Assembly (NCBI GenBank): GCA_036924285.1
Contig: JAYKYS010000008.1
Span: forward strand, 21,871,001 to 21,935,000
DNA length: 64,000 nucleotides
From: Asterella californica
Lineage: Eukaryota > Streptophyta > Marchantiopsida > Marchantiales > Aytoniaceae
Reading direction: 5' to 3'
Shown: one piece after another, positions 45,889-57,757 of the stretch
Numbering within the stretch: position 1 is the stretch's first letter
Layout: each line of letters begins with the position of its first letter
Translations under genes and position numbers: made by a program
The notes under the pieces: model-generated
Databases searched by the model: none
Seen by the model: the letters and a program-made list of their open reading frames with translations, nothing else
What the model was told of the DNA's origin: nothing

Positions 45889-48330
45889 GGGGTCTGTGGG
45901 GATTCCCTGGAGTGATAGCAGTTAGTTACCTTTTAGGTCACTGAGTAAAGCCTTTCAGACGCTGCTGCTGCTGCGACACCACCACCTTCTCACTGCACTA
46001 TCGAATCGGTAAACTAAACTAGTCAACAATGCCTCTTTTCGAGTACCTTTATTGTAACTTTCATGCCTGGTTGTAGCATAACTCCAGCCAGTGCTTTGCA
46101 GTTCGTCAGACAGATACGTTTTACCGCTCAAACTTCGTATGATTCTGGTTCACTGCTATGGGGATCAAAGGTAAGCCAGGACTGCAATATGCAGATGGTC
46201 AAACCTTGTATTGGCTAAACTGGAAACTGACTGAGCTGCAAGACAGTAAATCGAGTGGACGGAGAGCCGTCGTGCAAAGTTCTAATAAGTTCGATAATTC
46301 TACTCACCGTTCATTGGTCGGTAATAACAAGTCAGTTGTAACGAAGAGATTAGGGGATTGACTAACAATGGGAACGGTCTGTGATGGTGCTTTGTGATAT
46401 CCCCGTCATGGTCTCCTGAACAGAAGCCACAGCCAACCGCAAGCAGTTTGGTCATAAACTTTCTCCGTAGATTCACGTTTTCGCCAAAGCAGAAGAGTCA
46501 CGAGAAGGTTGTAGTTAGCGCCCAGTTCCATTCGCATCCGAGAGCCTCTACGGCGGCCCAAGCAGTAGCTCACCTCTGACTGTTGCCTGTTTGTGAGAAC
46601 AAAATGTACTCCCTTGCATATTATTATTCACCTCATTATGCAAGGGTTTACTTTTTATTATTAGGTAATGTAGTGCAGATAGAATGTGCTGATATCGCAT
46701 ATGTAGTTTGGGGATCGCGTCTTGCAGCGCTGTCTTTATGGTTTGGGTCCTCTCGTGTTTCTGGGTTTGGTTAACACTTAATATTAATACAATATTAATA
46801 CAATATTTATACTTAGATTTTTCTCTCGGTTTGTTATAGCATTTTCACTTAACACTTATATCTTTTCTGGATAACAGCAAGCGAGCAACAGTTCGAAGAA
46901 GTTCATGCATGTATATTTCCCCTGCTGGAAGGTGGGGTGCTCTATGAGCCACCGGTATTATCACGTTACACCTTCGACGCTTGTCCTGTTTTGTTTCTTT
47001 GGTTGTATATTATTCGGTAGGCAATCAGTTTGCGTGACGTTGTCAACAGACTATTAGTCAGAAAATTATGCAGTGTGTGAAGCGACAAGATTTTGGGTTT
47101 AACGTTTATTAGGGTTAAGTTGTTGTGTAGCTGAAACTTTTCAGGTAGAGCATAAGGAGAAGTTAATGCTTCTTGTCTTCTGAGTCGAAGAAACATAACA
47201 ATAAATATCTGAAGGGAAGTCCATTACATCTCTAGCTGACGAGGAGAACTTTTTCACTCAATTCAGTCTGTTTCAATGTATGTGACTGTCTTTGCTTGTT
47301 CAAAAACATTCTTTTTCACCCAAACCAATCATATATCATTTGAGTTTGGTTCTGTATCATCGGAATAATGAACATACTCCTATAATTCTTTTCAATACTC
47401 AACATCTCTACAATGTTTTCTGGACTTATGTCAATTCAACTTCTTCAAGATTACAAGCAGCAGAGCTTCTGAAACCTACAAGATTCAAACTCTCGCGGCT
47501 AAATCTTTGTAACCAAGCTGTTGCCAGTACGAGTCAAAGTTCTTACTCCAAGTTAAAAATATCCTCTACTGCCTTGGGAGTCATGGGTATACTACTACTT
47601 GTCTAGGTGTTTGGGGTTACATAACTTGCTACCGCGTGTTGAGATCACTTGGCCGTCTGATTTTAAACTCTCTGAAGATAATCGAAGTCACATGCGTGAG
47701 GCATCACTGGAACAAGAGCTTAAGATAAAAGAGAAAAAATAATCAACTCTAATCTATATGAATTGATAACGAGTCATAACCACCATCCTCGCCAATCATA
47801 AAAATCTCAAATCCATCGCTTCTCCTCTTGCTCAACAACGCGTCTAAAGACGATTGGGAATGCTTATCGTTCTATATTATAGTTATAGTTACTCAGATCT
47901 TTGTCTTTCGGTCTTATAACTATCTGGGTCCATTTTAGAAATATACTTTTCTTACACATTTTTCTTTGGCCCGACTTCAGATTATATACATTCGTCTACT
48001 TCTCAAACCAAGTTAACATACATGTTACCACTCTTTGTTATTCATTTTGTAATTGCATTGGTTCAAAACTATTTGGGGGTTCTCTAAGTGTGAAGTTACT
48101 GTTTTCTCATAAAGTTGTTTTACCCATATACCGATATATATCTCTAGCTGACGAGGAGAAACTTGAATTTCATTAATTATTCACTTCTGGTTCAGGGGAA
48201 TCGAAATAGCATAATCAAGAGTTTTAGTAAAATATAAATGTTATAAAGAAAGAAATATATAACACTGATCATAATAGTAACATTAGCATATGAACTTAAA
48301 CGTCTAAATTATACATCAATTGTGCTTAAA
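43608..48330. other. Intergenic spacer with simple repeats; no gene recognised
   Basis: Only short overlapping open frames occur. Simple sequences include (CAT)n near 44190-44208, (GT)15 at 45858-45887 and (GCT)n near 45961. A perfect 10-bp inverted repeat (CCCTTGCATA) lies at 46611-46646. ATGGGGATCAAAG followed by GTAAGC at 46158 looks like a first exon but nothing downstream supports it. Confidence 0.45.
45858..45887. repeat. (GT)15 microsatellite
   Basis: Fifteen uninterrupted GT units in intergenic spacer. Confidence 0.97.
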
Positions 48331-48334
48331 GCCA

Positions 48335-48600
48335 AGTGTCCATACAAGTAGCCCTGGTAATCAGGAGAACTTCATTTCGCTAGTTGACTATATGAGGACC
48401 AATAAATTTAACCGTCATACATAAAATACATACCCTTGTTGATAAAATCTTTATATGAGAATGAAATCAGTTAAATAAAAAAGTTAAACCCTCATCCTGG
48501 TATAAAAGAGCTTTAATAGAAATATTCTTTCTAGATTCTTTGTTTGAATCCAAATTTAAATTCTTCTCTAGAGAAAGAACTTTCTTCGGATGACAAAAAT
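48335..48600 (+). repeat. Dispersed repeat R1, copy 2, joined to a TATA-bearing repeat
   Basis: Positions 48335-48480 align with 40265-40400 (AAATTTAACCGT.AT, AAAATAC, GATAAAATCTT). Then CCTGGTATAAAAG at 48496-48508, with about 90 bp after it, aligns with 18051-18150. At 18 kb the order differs, so the two modules are probably parts of one element type such as an LTR or its relic. Confidence 0.6.
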
Positions 48601-48620
48601 CGCACTTCTCATTCCCATTC

Positions 48621-51600
48621 TCAAAAATGCTACTTTTCACGTCAAATTTAGAAACTAGACGAAAATGTTATGAACAGAAGCATATCACTCTGAGGACCAA
48701 GAGGATCACATTTCATGGCCACTGCTGCTGCCTACGAAAAGTGAAGGGCCAGACTCCAAGCATCAGGAGAGAAGTTTCAATCAAAAGTTTCCAAGAGCTT
48801 TACACTCTCTAAGTCACTTATAAAAGAACTACTAAATATCTATCGAGAAATGCTAGGACTAAATTTTGGTGGTTTATTGGATCAAATAGCATAGTCTTTC
48901 TTACCTAAAGTATACGGTGAGAGAAGAAGGGAATACTTCTAATCATGCTTTATGTAGACACTGGACGTTTAATTTAAAAATATCATAATGATCGTATATG
49001 CCCTAATACAAATAAGATTATATGATTTATCATTTGTCTTTTAGACACACAATGAGATACCAATTATCCAAGTATCTTTCCTCGTCTTGTTGCTATGTGT
49101 TTACGTAGATATAAGTTGATTTGAAAACCTGAAAAAAAGGAGGATTTTTTTTTGGGGGAATTCTTTTGTTCATGTAACAAAACGGATGGATGTCATCATT
49201 TTGAAAACCGAAGAAAGTAAAGAAATAGCCAAAACGAACAGATGGAATCGTTATGAAAACGAGAAAGAGAAAAAAGAGTGAAAACTAAAAATTTGACGTT
49301 TATCAGTAATGCATATACGTGCAATTCTATTACAAGCGTATCTCCTTATTTGATTTAGAGTTTTTCCGGTACAAAAGAAGATAAATATGCATCCCAAATG
49401 CCTTGGACAAGAAGAAGATGGGTGGAGAAGAAGACATACGTGATAAATAGTATCGAGATTAACCAAGTAGATTGGATGTTGATGTTGGGTTATAACGATT
49501 GGAGAAAAATGAGTGCCATTGGCTTTAAAAGGGTCGGAAGAATGTATTTGAGAGAATGAAAGGTACGGAAACGAGAAGCAAAATAAATTTAAAATTTATC
49601 TAGCTAATTTTAAATAATAATATAAATTTAAAATTTAAAAAATCTATAATTATACTTTGTTAATTAACTACACATGATCGCTGTGACTTCAAATCCATAA
49701 GTCAAGAATGTTGAAAGATCATCTTTTTCATATATAGACACTATCTTGAAACGAATAGGAACAATTATAGCTTTACTATTAATTTATGAGCTAAACTTTC
49801 CACGAGGAAAGGTTAGGTCATAAATTAATGAGCATGCAAATATCTCCATCATTCTGAACACGGAGAGATGATTATGCATTCTTCAACTATCATTTCAAAT
49901 ACCATAACTTCCGTGATACTTATATAGAATATACTAGAGAATAGATAGAACAGATAGAATACAGAATATACCTTATAGGTTTGTTGGACATGATTCCACC
50001 TCTCTTAACATTGTGTTAATTTACTGCATCCGGCATTCGCAATAATAGGTTTAACAAGTTTATCCTTATGTAAAAACATTGCACTAAGTGACATAAGATA
50101 TAATCTGGGTTGATAATCTTTTGTAAAACTATTTTGTGTAGATATATGATCAACGGCTAACATGCACTTCTCCTATTCTGATGATGTAACATTTTGACCT
50201 ATTGAACCTGCTGTAGTCAGTAGAGGTTGTGAGTGAAGTAAAATAACGTTAAGAGGTGTAGAATCAAGTCTGAAAAACGGCCGTCCTCCTTGCTGGGTGT
50301 TTGTGCTAAGCTAGATCGCTGCGTTGTAATGACAAATAACTTTTACATTAATGCTTTTATGATACTAATGACTTGAATGCGAATGGTTCATGAGTTCTTT
50401 TGTTAAACAAAGGTGTAGGTAAAATAGAGTATTTTTATCCAAAAAGGAAATCTTTTAAATTTTATTTTATATACCTTTATGGATTTCACAAAATTTCAAA
50501 TTTCAAAAGATAATTAATAGTAATTTTGATAAATCTGATCATTCGTTCATCAAATGGTTGAGTATACGATGTTTACATTTTTCAATTTAAGACTATTTTT
50601 GTAAATAAATATTTAGTTTTGGACTTTCTAATTTTCTGGTTTCTCGTGATCTCCCAAATAAAAGTATTAATCATTCGATAGAGAATAACTTCTCTCTTCT
50701 CCCCTCATTTCATCCACCTTATAAAGTTACTGAATAATAATTATAAGTTTTTTCAGTAGAGTTTGATGCATAAAAATAATTTTTCTCGGAAAGTTAAGAC
50801 TATTAGAACTCACAAAACCTTTTCGACAGTTTCTATGTCAGTCAAGTCCAAAGTTACCCTCTTTGTGTGATTATCATATGAAATGCTAATCAAATTAATT
50901 ATCAGCTCTCATATTTGCTCATAAGCATTAATATGACTGTGATAGTGTAAGGTCAATAGTCCACTAGATAATTTCATTATCGTTATGAAGATCTTTTCCA
51001 ATCTAACATTTGTAATGCTAATATTCAAAAGAAATGAATATTTGTTTCAAAGTACACACTATATCTCACGGCTGCTTTACTTTAAGACCCATATGTAGAT
51101 TTCGACATATAGAGAATAATATTCTTTGACAATTTTAAAATTACAATAGTGCCTGCTTTTTGGTCTTGCAATAACTTAGAGATTCCAAAATAAAAATAAC
51201 ATATATATGCTGATGAAGTAAGAGTGTAGATTGAGGTGCACGTCAGTGGAGAGTGTTCATGCTGATGTTATGCTTGTATCTGGTTCTAGTTAGGTTTTGG
51301 AGTGTACACTTACATAATTACCTACAGCTACATAAATTACTTTGTTTGCTAAGTTTTTGGACTGATTGGTTCTTTTTATCCTATTCAATCAGTTCTGACT
51401 TTTGTACTCTCACTCTTTTCTTGTGGTTTTCACTCTTATTGTATTTTAACTCAGGTTTTGAATTCTGCATTGGATTTTTTGATTTTATTAGTCTAACTTC
51501 CTTGCGTATTCACCTCCTTTATCTTCTAACGAAAGAGGCTATATATGCAAGGATTTAAACTTTAATTTATCACCTAATTTTTCCGTTATTAGTAAAATGT

Positions 51601-51829
51601 GATGTGTAATGAGCAACCTCCTGGATATGTAATCTCGGACGTGAGTGTATCAGCACTCCCCTTATGGGTTATTTCTAGATCTTCTTACATCTCCAAGTCA
51701 GACTATCACTTTAACACTTTAAAGATAACTTAGATTTTTGAAGAAAAGATTCTTTTTTGTTCCAAGAATCCCCAAAATCTGCATTTTAACATTTATTTGT
51801 CAATACTAAGTAGTTTGTTACGAGCAGAA
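48621..51829. other. A+T-rich spacer; nothing recognised
   Basis: A+T-rich throughout, with many T- and A-runs. The 101-codon frame at 51253-51558 is Leu/Phe-rich because of base composition and is not called a gene. No element domain or RNA gene is visible. Confidence 0.5.
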
Positions 51830-51837
51830 CTATAAGT

Positions 51838-51990
51838 TATAAAACCGCTGAATAGTTTTTAGGTGATTCTTTATTTCACGGATTCCAAGTTGGGATGAAT
51901 AGTAGTGACCAAAAGCATTTTCTGCATAAAGGTTAAATTTCTCAGAAATCAAACCCATAAAGTCTTCTAGGTCAAGGAGCACTTGTAGTA
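51838..51990 (-). repeat. Dispersed repeat R1, copy 3 (minus)
   Basis: The reverse complement aligns with 40265-40442: ACAAGTGCTC, AAATTTAACC.TTATGCAGAA, TTTGGT.ACTA and CAACTTGGAATC.GTGAAAT. The short frame through it ends SSQLGIREIKN then HLKTIQRFYNL and stops at the same codon position as in copy 1. Confidence 0.8.
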
Positions 51991-52082
51991 TTCGGAGTTT
52001 AACAATTATTTCTTTTCCGATAACAGGAAGCGGGAAAAAGTTCCCCATAAGTTTATGCATATTCATCTTCATTGTATATTCA

Positions 52083-52112
52083 CCTCATGTACACTTAGAA
52101 GTGTACATGAGG
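52083..52112. repeat. Perfect 14-bp palindrome
   Basis: CCTCATGTACACTT (52083-52096) is exactly inverted at 52099-52112 with only AG between. It lies about 90 bp beyond repeat R1 copy 3. Confidence 0.93.
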
Positions 52113-53616
52113 TTTTATTTATGAGTTGATCCTTCTGTTAGGAAGAGTTAGCTCTAAATCATGTTTCAAAGCTTGATTTCATTCGTAAATAAGAATTGAC
52201 TTATAATGGGTCAGTTCCAGATATAGTGATTGCATTTATGGGTTCTTTTGGTTTCTAGAGACCATGTGTTTCGTTCGCCTAAGAGATGTTTAAATTAAGT
52301 TTTTTAAATATAATAATTTAAATATAAAAACTTAAATTAGATATTTAAATTTAGACTATAATTTTTCTTTTGACTTTTACTCACGAAACCAAACACGGAG
52401 TATATTTTTCTTTCCCCTGCTTCCTTCACTGTATAATTTTCACTGCACCCCAGTAAGAATGTATATTTCAATTTACACTGCATGCCCCTTCCTTCACTGG
52501 GGCGTCCTTCGGCGTTTGTTTTCTAACATTCTTTTCCTTTTCCTCTTATTTGTACAAGGCCGTGGAGAAGGATATTTATCTGCTTGCACTGCATACTGTA
52601 CATTTCATTATTTTGCACTTTCACACGTAGTAGCACCATCCCAGGTAATGTGCTTCGCACTTCACATTCCCACGGTCAATCCCCTCAGGTTACAGAGTTA
52701 CGCTAACTGACGCTTCAAGATAGCACACATGCTATCTTTCTTTTCTAGAACTTTTTATGTACTTGATTGGGTTATTCTTTAGAGTGTTACCTCTGTCTTT
52801 AAGCGTGCTTCTTGCTCTTTAGCTCAGCTTCGATTATCTCATACAATTCATATATGTACTTCTAATTTTCGATGTAATTACTCTATCCTAGCATTGCAAT
52901 TGGAAGATGGAAAGATGGAAGGATCTGCTTTGGTGAGAAGGAGATTACTCCAAGTCATGACCTTTGAAGTATTGACTAAAATATATTCTTCAAGTTTACA
53001 CATACGCATGACATGTACTTCTGTGAACACAGCAACGAGACTAGGCATCGCTATTTTCCTCCGCAACATGTTATTAGAGTTTACAGCATTCTCTTGACTT
53101 CATCAGTTGTTACAGTATATATTCTCCTGGTTGTATCAACTGCAGATTGACCAAATATGCTCTTGACTAACACAAAAGAGTTGGTTTACCCTGTTTTATT
53201 GTTGCACTGCGCTTTCACTTCGGGAAGGTGTACGACCTTTGCATACAGACCACATGAATGTCAGGAGTTAACTATGTGTAAGGTCGATTTTGCCGATGTG
53301 TCGCAGAACTGACAGAACTTCATTAAGAAATTGAGATTTCCATGTAGCTGACATTGCAAGCTCTTAGATTAATGAATCATCATATCACCTATCTCTATAT
53401 CGAATCTGTAACAGTAGCTTTGGGCATAAACATCCCAGCTTAATGATCATATAAACATAAAGGCTGAGCGGGATCCTGGTATAAATGCTTTGCATTTATG
53501 CATTCTGAGCCTTTCCTCAGAAAAACTATGAATCAGAAGGTCCAAAACCATAACTGAAGAACGGCAGACAGTAGAGACAGTAGAGACTTGAGACTTTTTA
53601 ACACACTTTCATGAAG
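52113..53616. other. Spacer; no gene recognised
   Basis: Short frames only. CCTGGTATAAAT at 53475-53486 is a third, shorter match to the TATA-bearing repeat at 18.05 and 48.50 kb. Confidence 0.45.
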
Positions 53617-54063
53617 TTAATCATTAGAACTGGAACGAAGAGTTATTATCAGGATGTGAAAGATCCCCAAAGATTTACATTCGCTGCTCTGTCCTATCAT
53701 ACCAGCTGGAACACCTACCTCGAGCACTCCTGGTGTCTGCAAACAAGCGACTGTTGCTGTAGACATAGTGCCACGCATGAAACGGATGTGCAAGTCAATT
53801 ACGAGGATATATAAAATTCTTCTCGGTCGATCCCGCCGTGTGGTTCCTGTTTCGCTCCAGTGATACAGTAGCAGATCTCCTTCCTGCAAGGTCCCATCCT
53901 CTCCAGGTTCCACAGACAGTTGAAAATCACGCGTACAACACAAGGTCTGTGTGTTGCTGCGTAGACTATTCGCGTGAGGGATTAGTTGTTGGGAGTTTCT
54001 GATGCGTGTCTGGAAACTGTTCACTTCAGTGAATGATCCGGTGAAGGTGAAGAATGATTCCAA
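53617..54063 (-). CDS. Possible phytanoyl-CoA dioxygenase-like (PhyH) exon or relic
   Basis: PhyH-family enzymes are Fe(II)/2-oxoglutarate dioxygenases. In this 148-residue minus-strand frame, residues 25-90 resemble the C-terminal half of a PhyH domain: QQLIPHANSL (like the IPGSH segment), then VEPGEDGTLQEGDLLLYHW, then TGTTRRDRPRRILYI, like the G.N.(S/T).RPR strand after the distal histidine. The distal His expected just before the TG is absent; the nearest His is five residues earlier, so activity is doubtful. No HxD motif was found in nearby minus-strand sequence. After residue 95 the frame looks unrelated. This may be one exon of a gene extending right, or a fragment. Identification is by eye. 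Confidence 0.3.
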   Translation of the reverse strand: MESFFTFTGSFTEVNSFQTRIRNSQQLIPHANSLRSNTQTLCCTRDFQLSVEPGEDGTLQEGDLLLYHWSETGTTRRDRPRRILYILVIDLHIRFMRGTMSTATVACLQTPGVLEVGVPAGMIGQSSECKSLGIFHILIITLRSSSND

Positions 54064-54420
54064 CGGTGAAGAAAACCATCTTGCTTCTTCTCTCGTGCCA
54101 ACGATTGTCCTTTACATCCATCCAACCAACCTAAGGCGAAAAGCAGGCACACAAAACGTCTGCGCGGTATGCACTTAGTTGGGCTCTCTTGTGGTTGTAG
54201 TAATGGCTGTAACATACAGACTGTCAAACAGCTCCTGCTTGTACGAGAATACTAACAGATATGATAAAACCTTAAAAACCTCATGCGCTCATCGCGCTTT
54301 CCAGTTTTCAGCGCCTTCTGGCATGTTCGTTAATCTCCGCAACACCAAAATGTAAGTTTGTGGCCGCAAAAACAACGAAGTGGTTTGAAAATCCCCCAGC
54401 GCCTCAAGAGATTGCAGTGG

Positions 54421-54560
54421 AGATACCAAAACACGTAGATTCTCTTTCTCTCCCTCTCTCACTTCTCTCTTTTATCGGAAAGGCTACGGCATGCATTTCT
54501 TAACGAGTACATCTCTCTCTCTCTCTCTCTTGGGTTTAGCTTCAAGAAAATGTCCAGAGT
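54421..54560 (+). promoter_or_regulatory. CT-rich 5' leader and possible first mini-exon
   Basis: Pyrimidine-rich sequence, including (TC)n at 54512-54530, precedes AAGAAAATGTCCAGAGT and a perfect donor (GTAAGT at 54561). CT-rich leaders followed by a short first exon are common in plant genes. If real it would start a plus-strand gene reading MSR then a split codon. The join to a later exon is not settled. Confidence 0.3.
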
Positions 54561-55048
54561 GTAAGTCCCGTCGTTTTCGAGACGTTTACGTACTCCCTGC
54601 AACAGGTCATATCCCTTTATATGACTGGGTGTGGTAGGTGAACGGAGTCCATTAGTTCAATCTGCATTGCTATCCTGGGGCGCTGCTACGGTGGCACGCC
54701 AGGCCATGGGGTGCCGAAGACCGGAGCAGAAGGCTCTGGAAACATGCCTTCCGTCTCGTCAAGATTATTATAATTACCTTCAGTTAACCCTCATCAAGAT
54801 TATTATTACTATTACCTTAAGTTAACCTTAAGCATGAAGTTATGGTATGGTAATCCCTTCTCTAAAGAGCAAGGGCTTTAAGGAGGCGCGGGCTTGGGCC
54901 AATCATTCAAGCCTTTCAGGACGTTCATTCGGTGCATCCTTCCTGCAGTGATTCTTCTGTTTCAAACCTCAACATCTGCAAGTGGTGCCGTATTTAGACG
55001 CTGGGATGACTGCTGCGCTTTCACAGTATCTTTTAGGTTTTGATGCAG

Positions 55049-55519
55049 GTTCTCAACAATTGGGCATCCCGTTCACCTGGTCCATTGCAGAAGCGCCTGG
55101 GTACTACCATCATGCGAGAAGTATCGATCTGGATATGCATCATCATTGAAGTATGGTAAAGCCAAAATTATCGCCAATCCACAGTACAAATGATAGCGTT
55201 TTGACAAGAAGTCATGATTCAGTGGACTTGAAGTATTTGTCCTTCCCTCTGCAGCTCTTCCCAGGATTCCTCGTCAGAGTTGGATTTAGAGGTCTATGCC
55301 AAAGGGGGATGTAACAAGTTCTATGATTCTGGCCTGTGTCTTGGTAGGCACGTCCTTTCGTTGTCGCACGGGTCTGGGCTTTTCTTTCTGAAGTATTGGG
55401 CGGACGGTCACTTTAAACTTCCAAAAATAAAAGACAAGTTCTACGAATTTTCAGCTGACATCAAAATTAAGCTGTGGGTAAATGATGATCCTTCCTCAAC
55501 AGATCTGGGCGGGCAATGA
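55049..55519 (+). CDS. Possible two-exon fragment of an unrecognised gene
   Basis: An exon at 55049-55155 (acceptor TTGATGCAG, donor GTAAAG) reads VLNNWASRSPGPLQKRLG. It joins in phase to 55255-55519 (acceptor CCTCTGCAG), which reads SSQDSSSELDLEVYAKGG, then NKFYDSGLC and KLPKIKDKFYEF, ending at a TGA. Both exons have proper splice signals and the second stays open for 88 codons. No family is recognised. Other frames across 54980-55150 and 55670-55840 are also protein-like, so the gene model is uncertain. Confidence 0.25.
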
Positions 55520-56797
55520 GCTTTTCCCCAACTTGTTCTTGCATTCACACGTGATCAGATGTTCTTCGCAGCTTACAATCCAGTACGTACTGTCTACATC
55601 GCCTTCTCTGTAATCAGGTGATCGGCTATCGGTGCTGTTCCTCCTCTTCCTTGCCAAGTTGTCACTAACTTCGGACCATAGCTCTTGCTTGGGTTGTTTG
55701 GCGTCTTGCTAGCGCCCATCATTCGCATGTGCAGCCTGTTCAGTACTTTGCGGTAATGTACCCAGATGATGAGGTAGCAGAGGGACACACTAATTTTGTC
55801 GTCATCGTCAACTTGGAGGCTCGGAGCAGATACCAGAAGCTCTAGCAAGCAAGCCTAGACGCAACCAGTCAGGCGATGCGGGTAAAAACTCTTCTAAACA
55901 ACGCTCTTCTGAAGCAACGGTGGCGGTATGTTACCACTTTTTCAAGCAAGGTATCAAAACCAAGATTTCCTCTGATTTGGACTTCTCGCCTCTATGGTGT
56001 TGTGTTTTTCCCTCCCTTCCTCTTTCCGTGCTCTCCCGGAGATCCATTTTACACCAGATTTCTTGACGCAGTTGAAAAGATGAGAAGTACTCAGAGGAGA
56101 CGATCAAGACCAAAGAAAAGTTACGTCTCGTGCATTTGACGGTTGACCCCATCTATGCTGAAAGTGCAACAGGAGTCAGGACACATGTGCAAACTTGCTT
56201 GGTCGACCTTTCGTCTTTTCTTACCATCACCTATGGTATGACTGTGAATCATCAACCCTGAGATCCGTTTATTACAAACTTCAGTAGCATGTGTTGGTGA
56301 GTTGTGTTTGGGCTGTCAAAGATGAACCCTATTGGTCAGTGACTCGGTGCTTCCTTTTGAGCCGAGAAATTTGCATCAAACTAATGTTAGATCGTGAGGA
56401 CAAATCGCAACTTGATCACATGAGGTGATGAGTGGAAAGCAGCTTGGACTGTCGGCCTGATTCCTACCTAAATTTCTAAACAGCGAGATGTCTTCTCTTG
56501 CTGCAAATGTCCTCTAGGACTCGGGCCTTCTAACCACAGCGCTCAGGATTAAAACGAGACGGTGGGCTCTACATCACTGATTGCCCTAAGCTCAAAGTCT
56601 AAAGACTCTAAACTATGAAACCTGAAGTCTATGAAATCTGAAGTTGTCTTGCACGAACTGGACGATTTGGTAACTACAGTTCTACTATAATTTGGTAGGA
56701 TTTTATAACGGTCTCCCAAACTGTCCATGACCGTGGCCACAGGAACCAGTTGAATCTTCAGGCAGTCAAAGATGCGGTTACTGTTCCTGGTTAGCCC
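55520..56797. other. Region of competing open frames; no firm gene
   Basis: At 55650-55845 both strands are open: plus reads FAVMYPDDEVAEGHTNFVVI, minus (55848-55594) is an 84-residue frame. Plus frames continue at 55876-56139. The region may contain further exons of the gene suggested at 54.5-55.5 kb, but I cannot choose a model. From 56160 nothing is recognised. Confidence 0.3.
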
Positions 56798-57030
56798 TCA
56801 CAGCGCCAGCCTAGATCCGGCATCCCGTGTAATGTGCTCCGGCAACTTTTCTGAAAATGCAGGAGAAGTAGAGACTACGTCGGATAATTTCTGTCTCAAC
56901 ACATCCAAGAAGGTGAAAGAAGTACTAGAAATTTACTAAATATCGCCGGTGAATTAACACAGTAGTCCGTAAATTGTCAAAAACCGCCGGCAAATCACAG
57001 GTAAGCAGGAAAAACCTGGGCTGGGCCTGA
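56798..57030 (-). repeat. Dispersed repeat R2, copy 2 (inverted relative to 38818-38964)
   Basis: The reverse complement carries the same ordered words as 38818-38964 (CCTGCTTACCTGT, TTTTTGACAATT, TTAATTCACCGGCGATAT, ACACGGGATGCCGGATCTAG). It differs by about 80 bp of extra sequence between the last two. Confidence 0.85.
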
Positions 57031-57596
57031 GCCCTCACCATGAAACGGTTTCACGGGAACTTTCACCGTGAGGAAGTCTTGCTGTCAGATCTACAAGAAC
57101 TTTGACAACTGACATACCGTAGTCCCGCGATGGCGCGTCCACAAAACGTAGTCTCCCGCCAGGAGGTCTGACCCGGAGGTAGGTACGGTGGTCGGGTGTC
57201 AAACATCCTGACTGGACGATATTCTGAGAATATCCTTGATACTGCCATATGACTGACATCCAGTCCAGTACAGTAGTCATGTCTCGGTATGTCTGTTGCT
57301 CGGGAACAATGAGTTAACACTTCAACTATACTATCCCTACCGGTATATAAACTCCATTTACCATCAGCAAATCGTGTCACAAATTTAATCGTCCCTGCAA
57401 CGGTACCTTTGTAGGGGCTGTACTGAATACCCCGGTAAAGTGTAAACCCTATTTAACTCGAGTTAGGCCTCCATCCGACCGTATTCCGGGTAGCTGGAGC
57501 AACACACGAGGCTAACGTTTAGTTGTTTTCTGAAAATGCTAAGATTATACTAGTAAACATTCTCCACAAGATAACTTTAAAGCCCAAAGTATGACT
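57031..57596. other. Spacer; no gene recognised
   Basis: Two overlapping minus-strand frames (57280-57035 and 57380-57063) are mutually exclusive and have no recognisable domain. The sequence is relatively G+C-rich and may be an extension of repeat R2, but I found no second copy. Confidence 0.4.
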
Positions 57597-57757
57597 AGAA
57601 GTGCTCCGGGTGACCCAGAAGACCTTATTTGCTTTCAGAGAACTGAAAAATTCAATCGTAATGTATAAAATAGTTTTGGTGAAATAAAAAATAAATTTAG
57701 AATTATTCACTAGCTTTAATCAACTTAAAACTATTCAACAGCTTTACAAGTTATGAT
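57597..57757 (+). repeat. Dispersed repeat R1, copy 4 (plus)
   Basis: GAAGTGCTCCGGGTGACCCA and AGAAGACCTTATTT open the copy. It continues with AACTGAAAAATTCAATCGTA and ends TTTACAAGTTATGATTCATC, colinear with 40265-40442. Confidence 0.82.

Noticed and set aside
46158..46170. ATGGGGATCAAAG followed by a donor, encoding MGIKG like the start of FEN1/XPG nucleases
   Set aside because: No downstream exon encodes the next part of that family; five residues are not evidence.
51253..51558. 101-codon Leu/Phe-rich frame resembling a membrane protein
   Set aside because: The hydrophobic bias follows from T-rich base composition, and no other coding signal is present.
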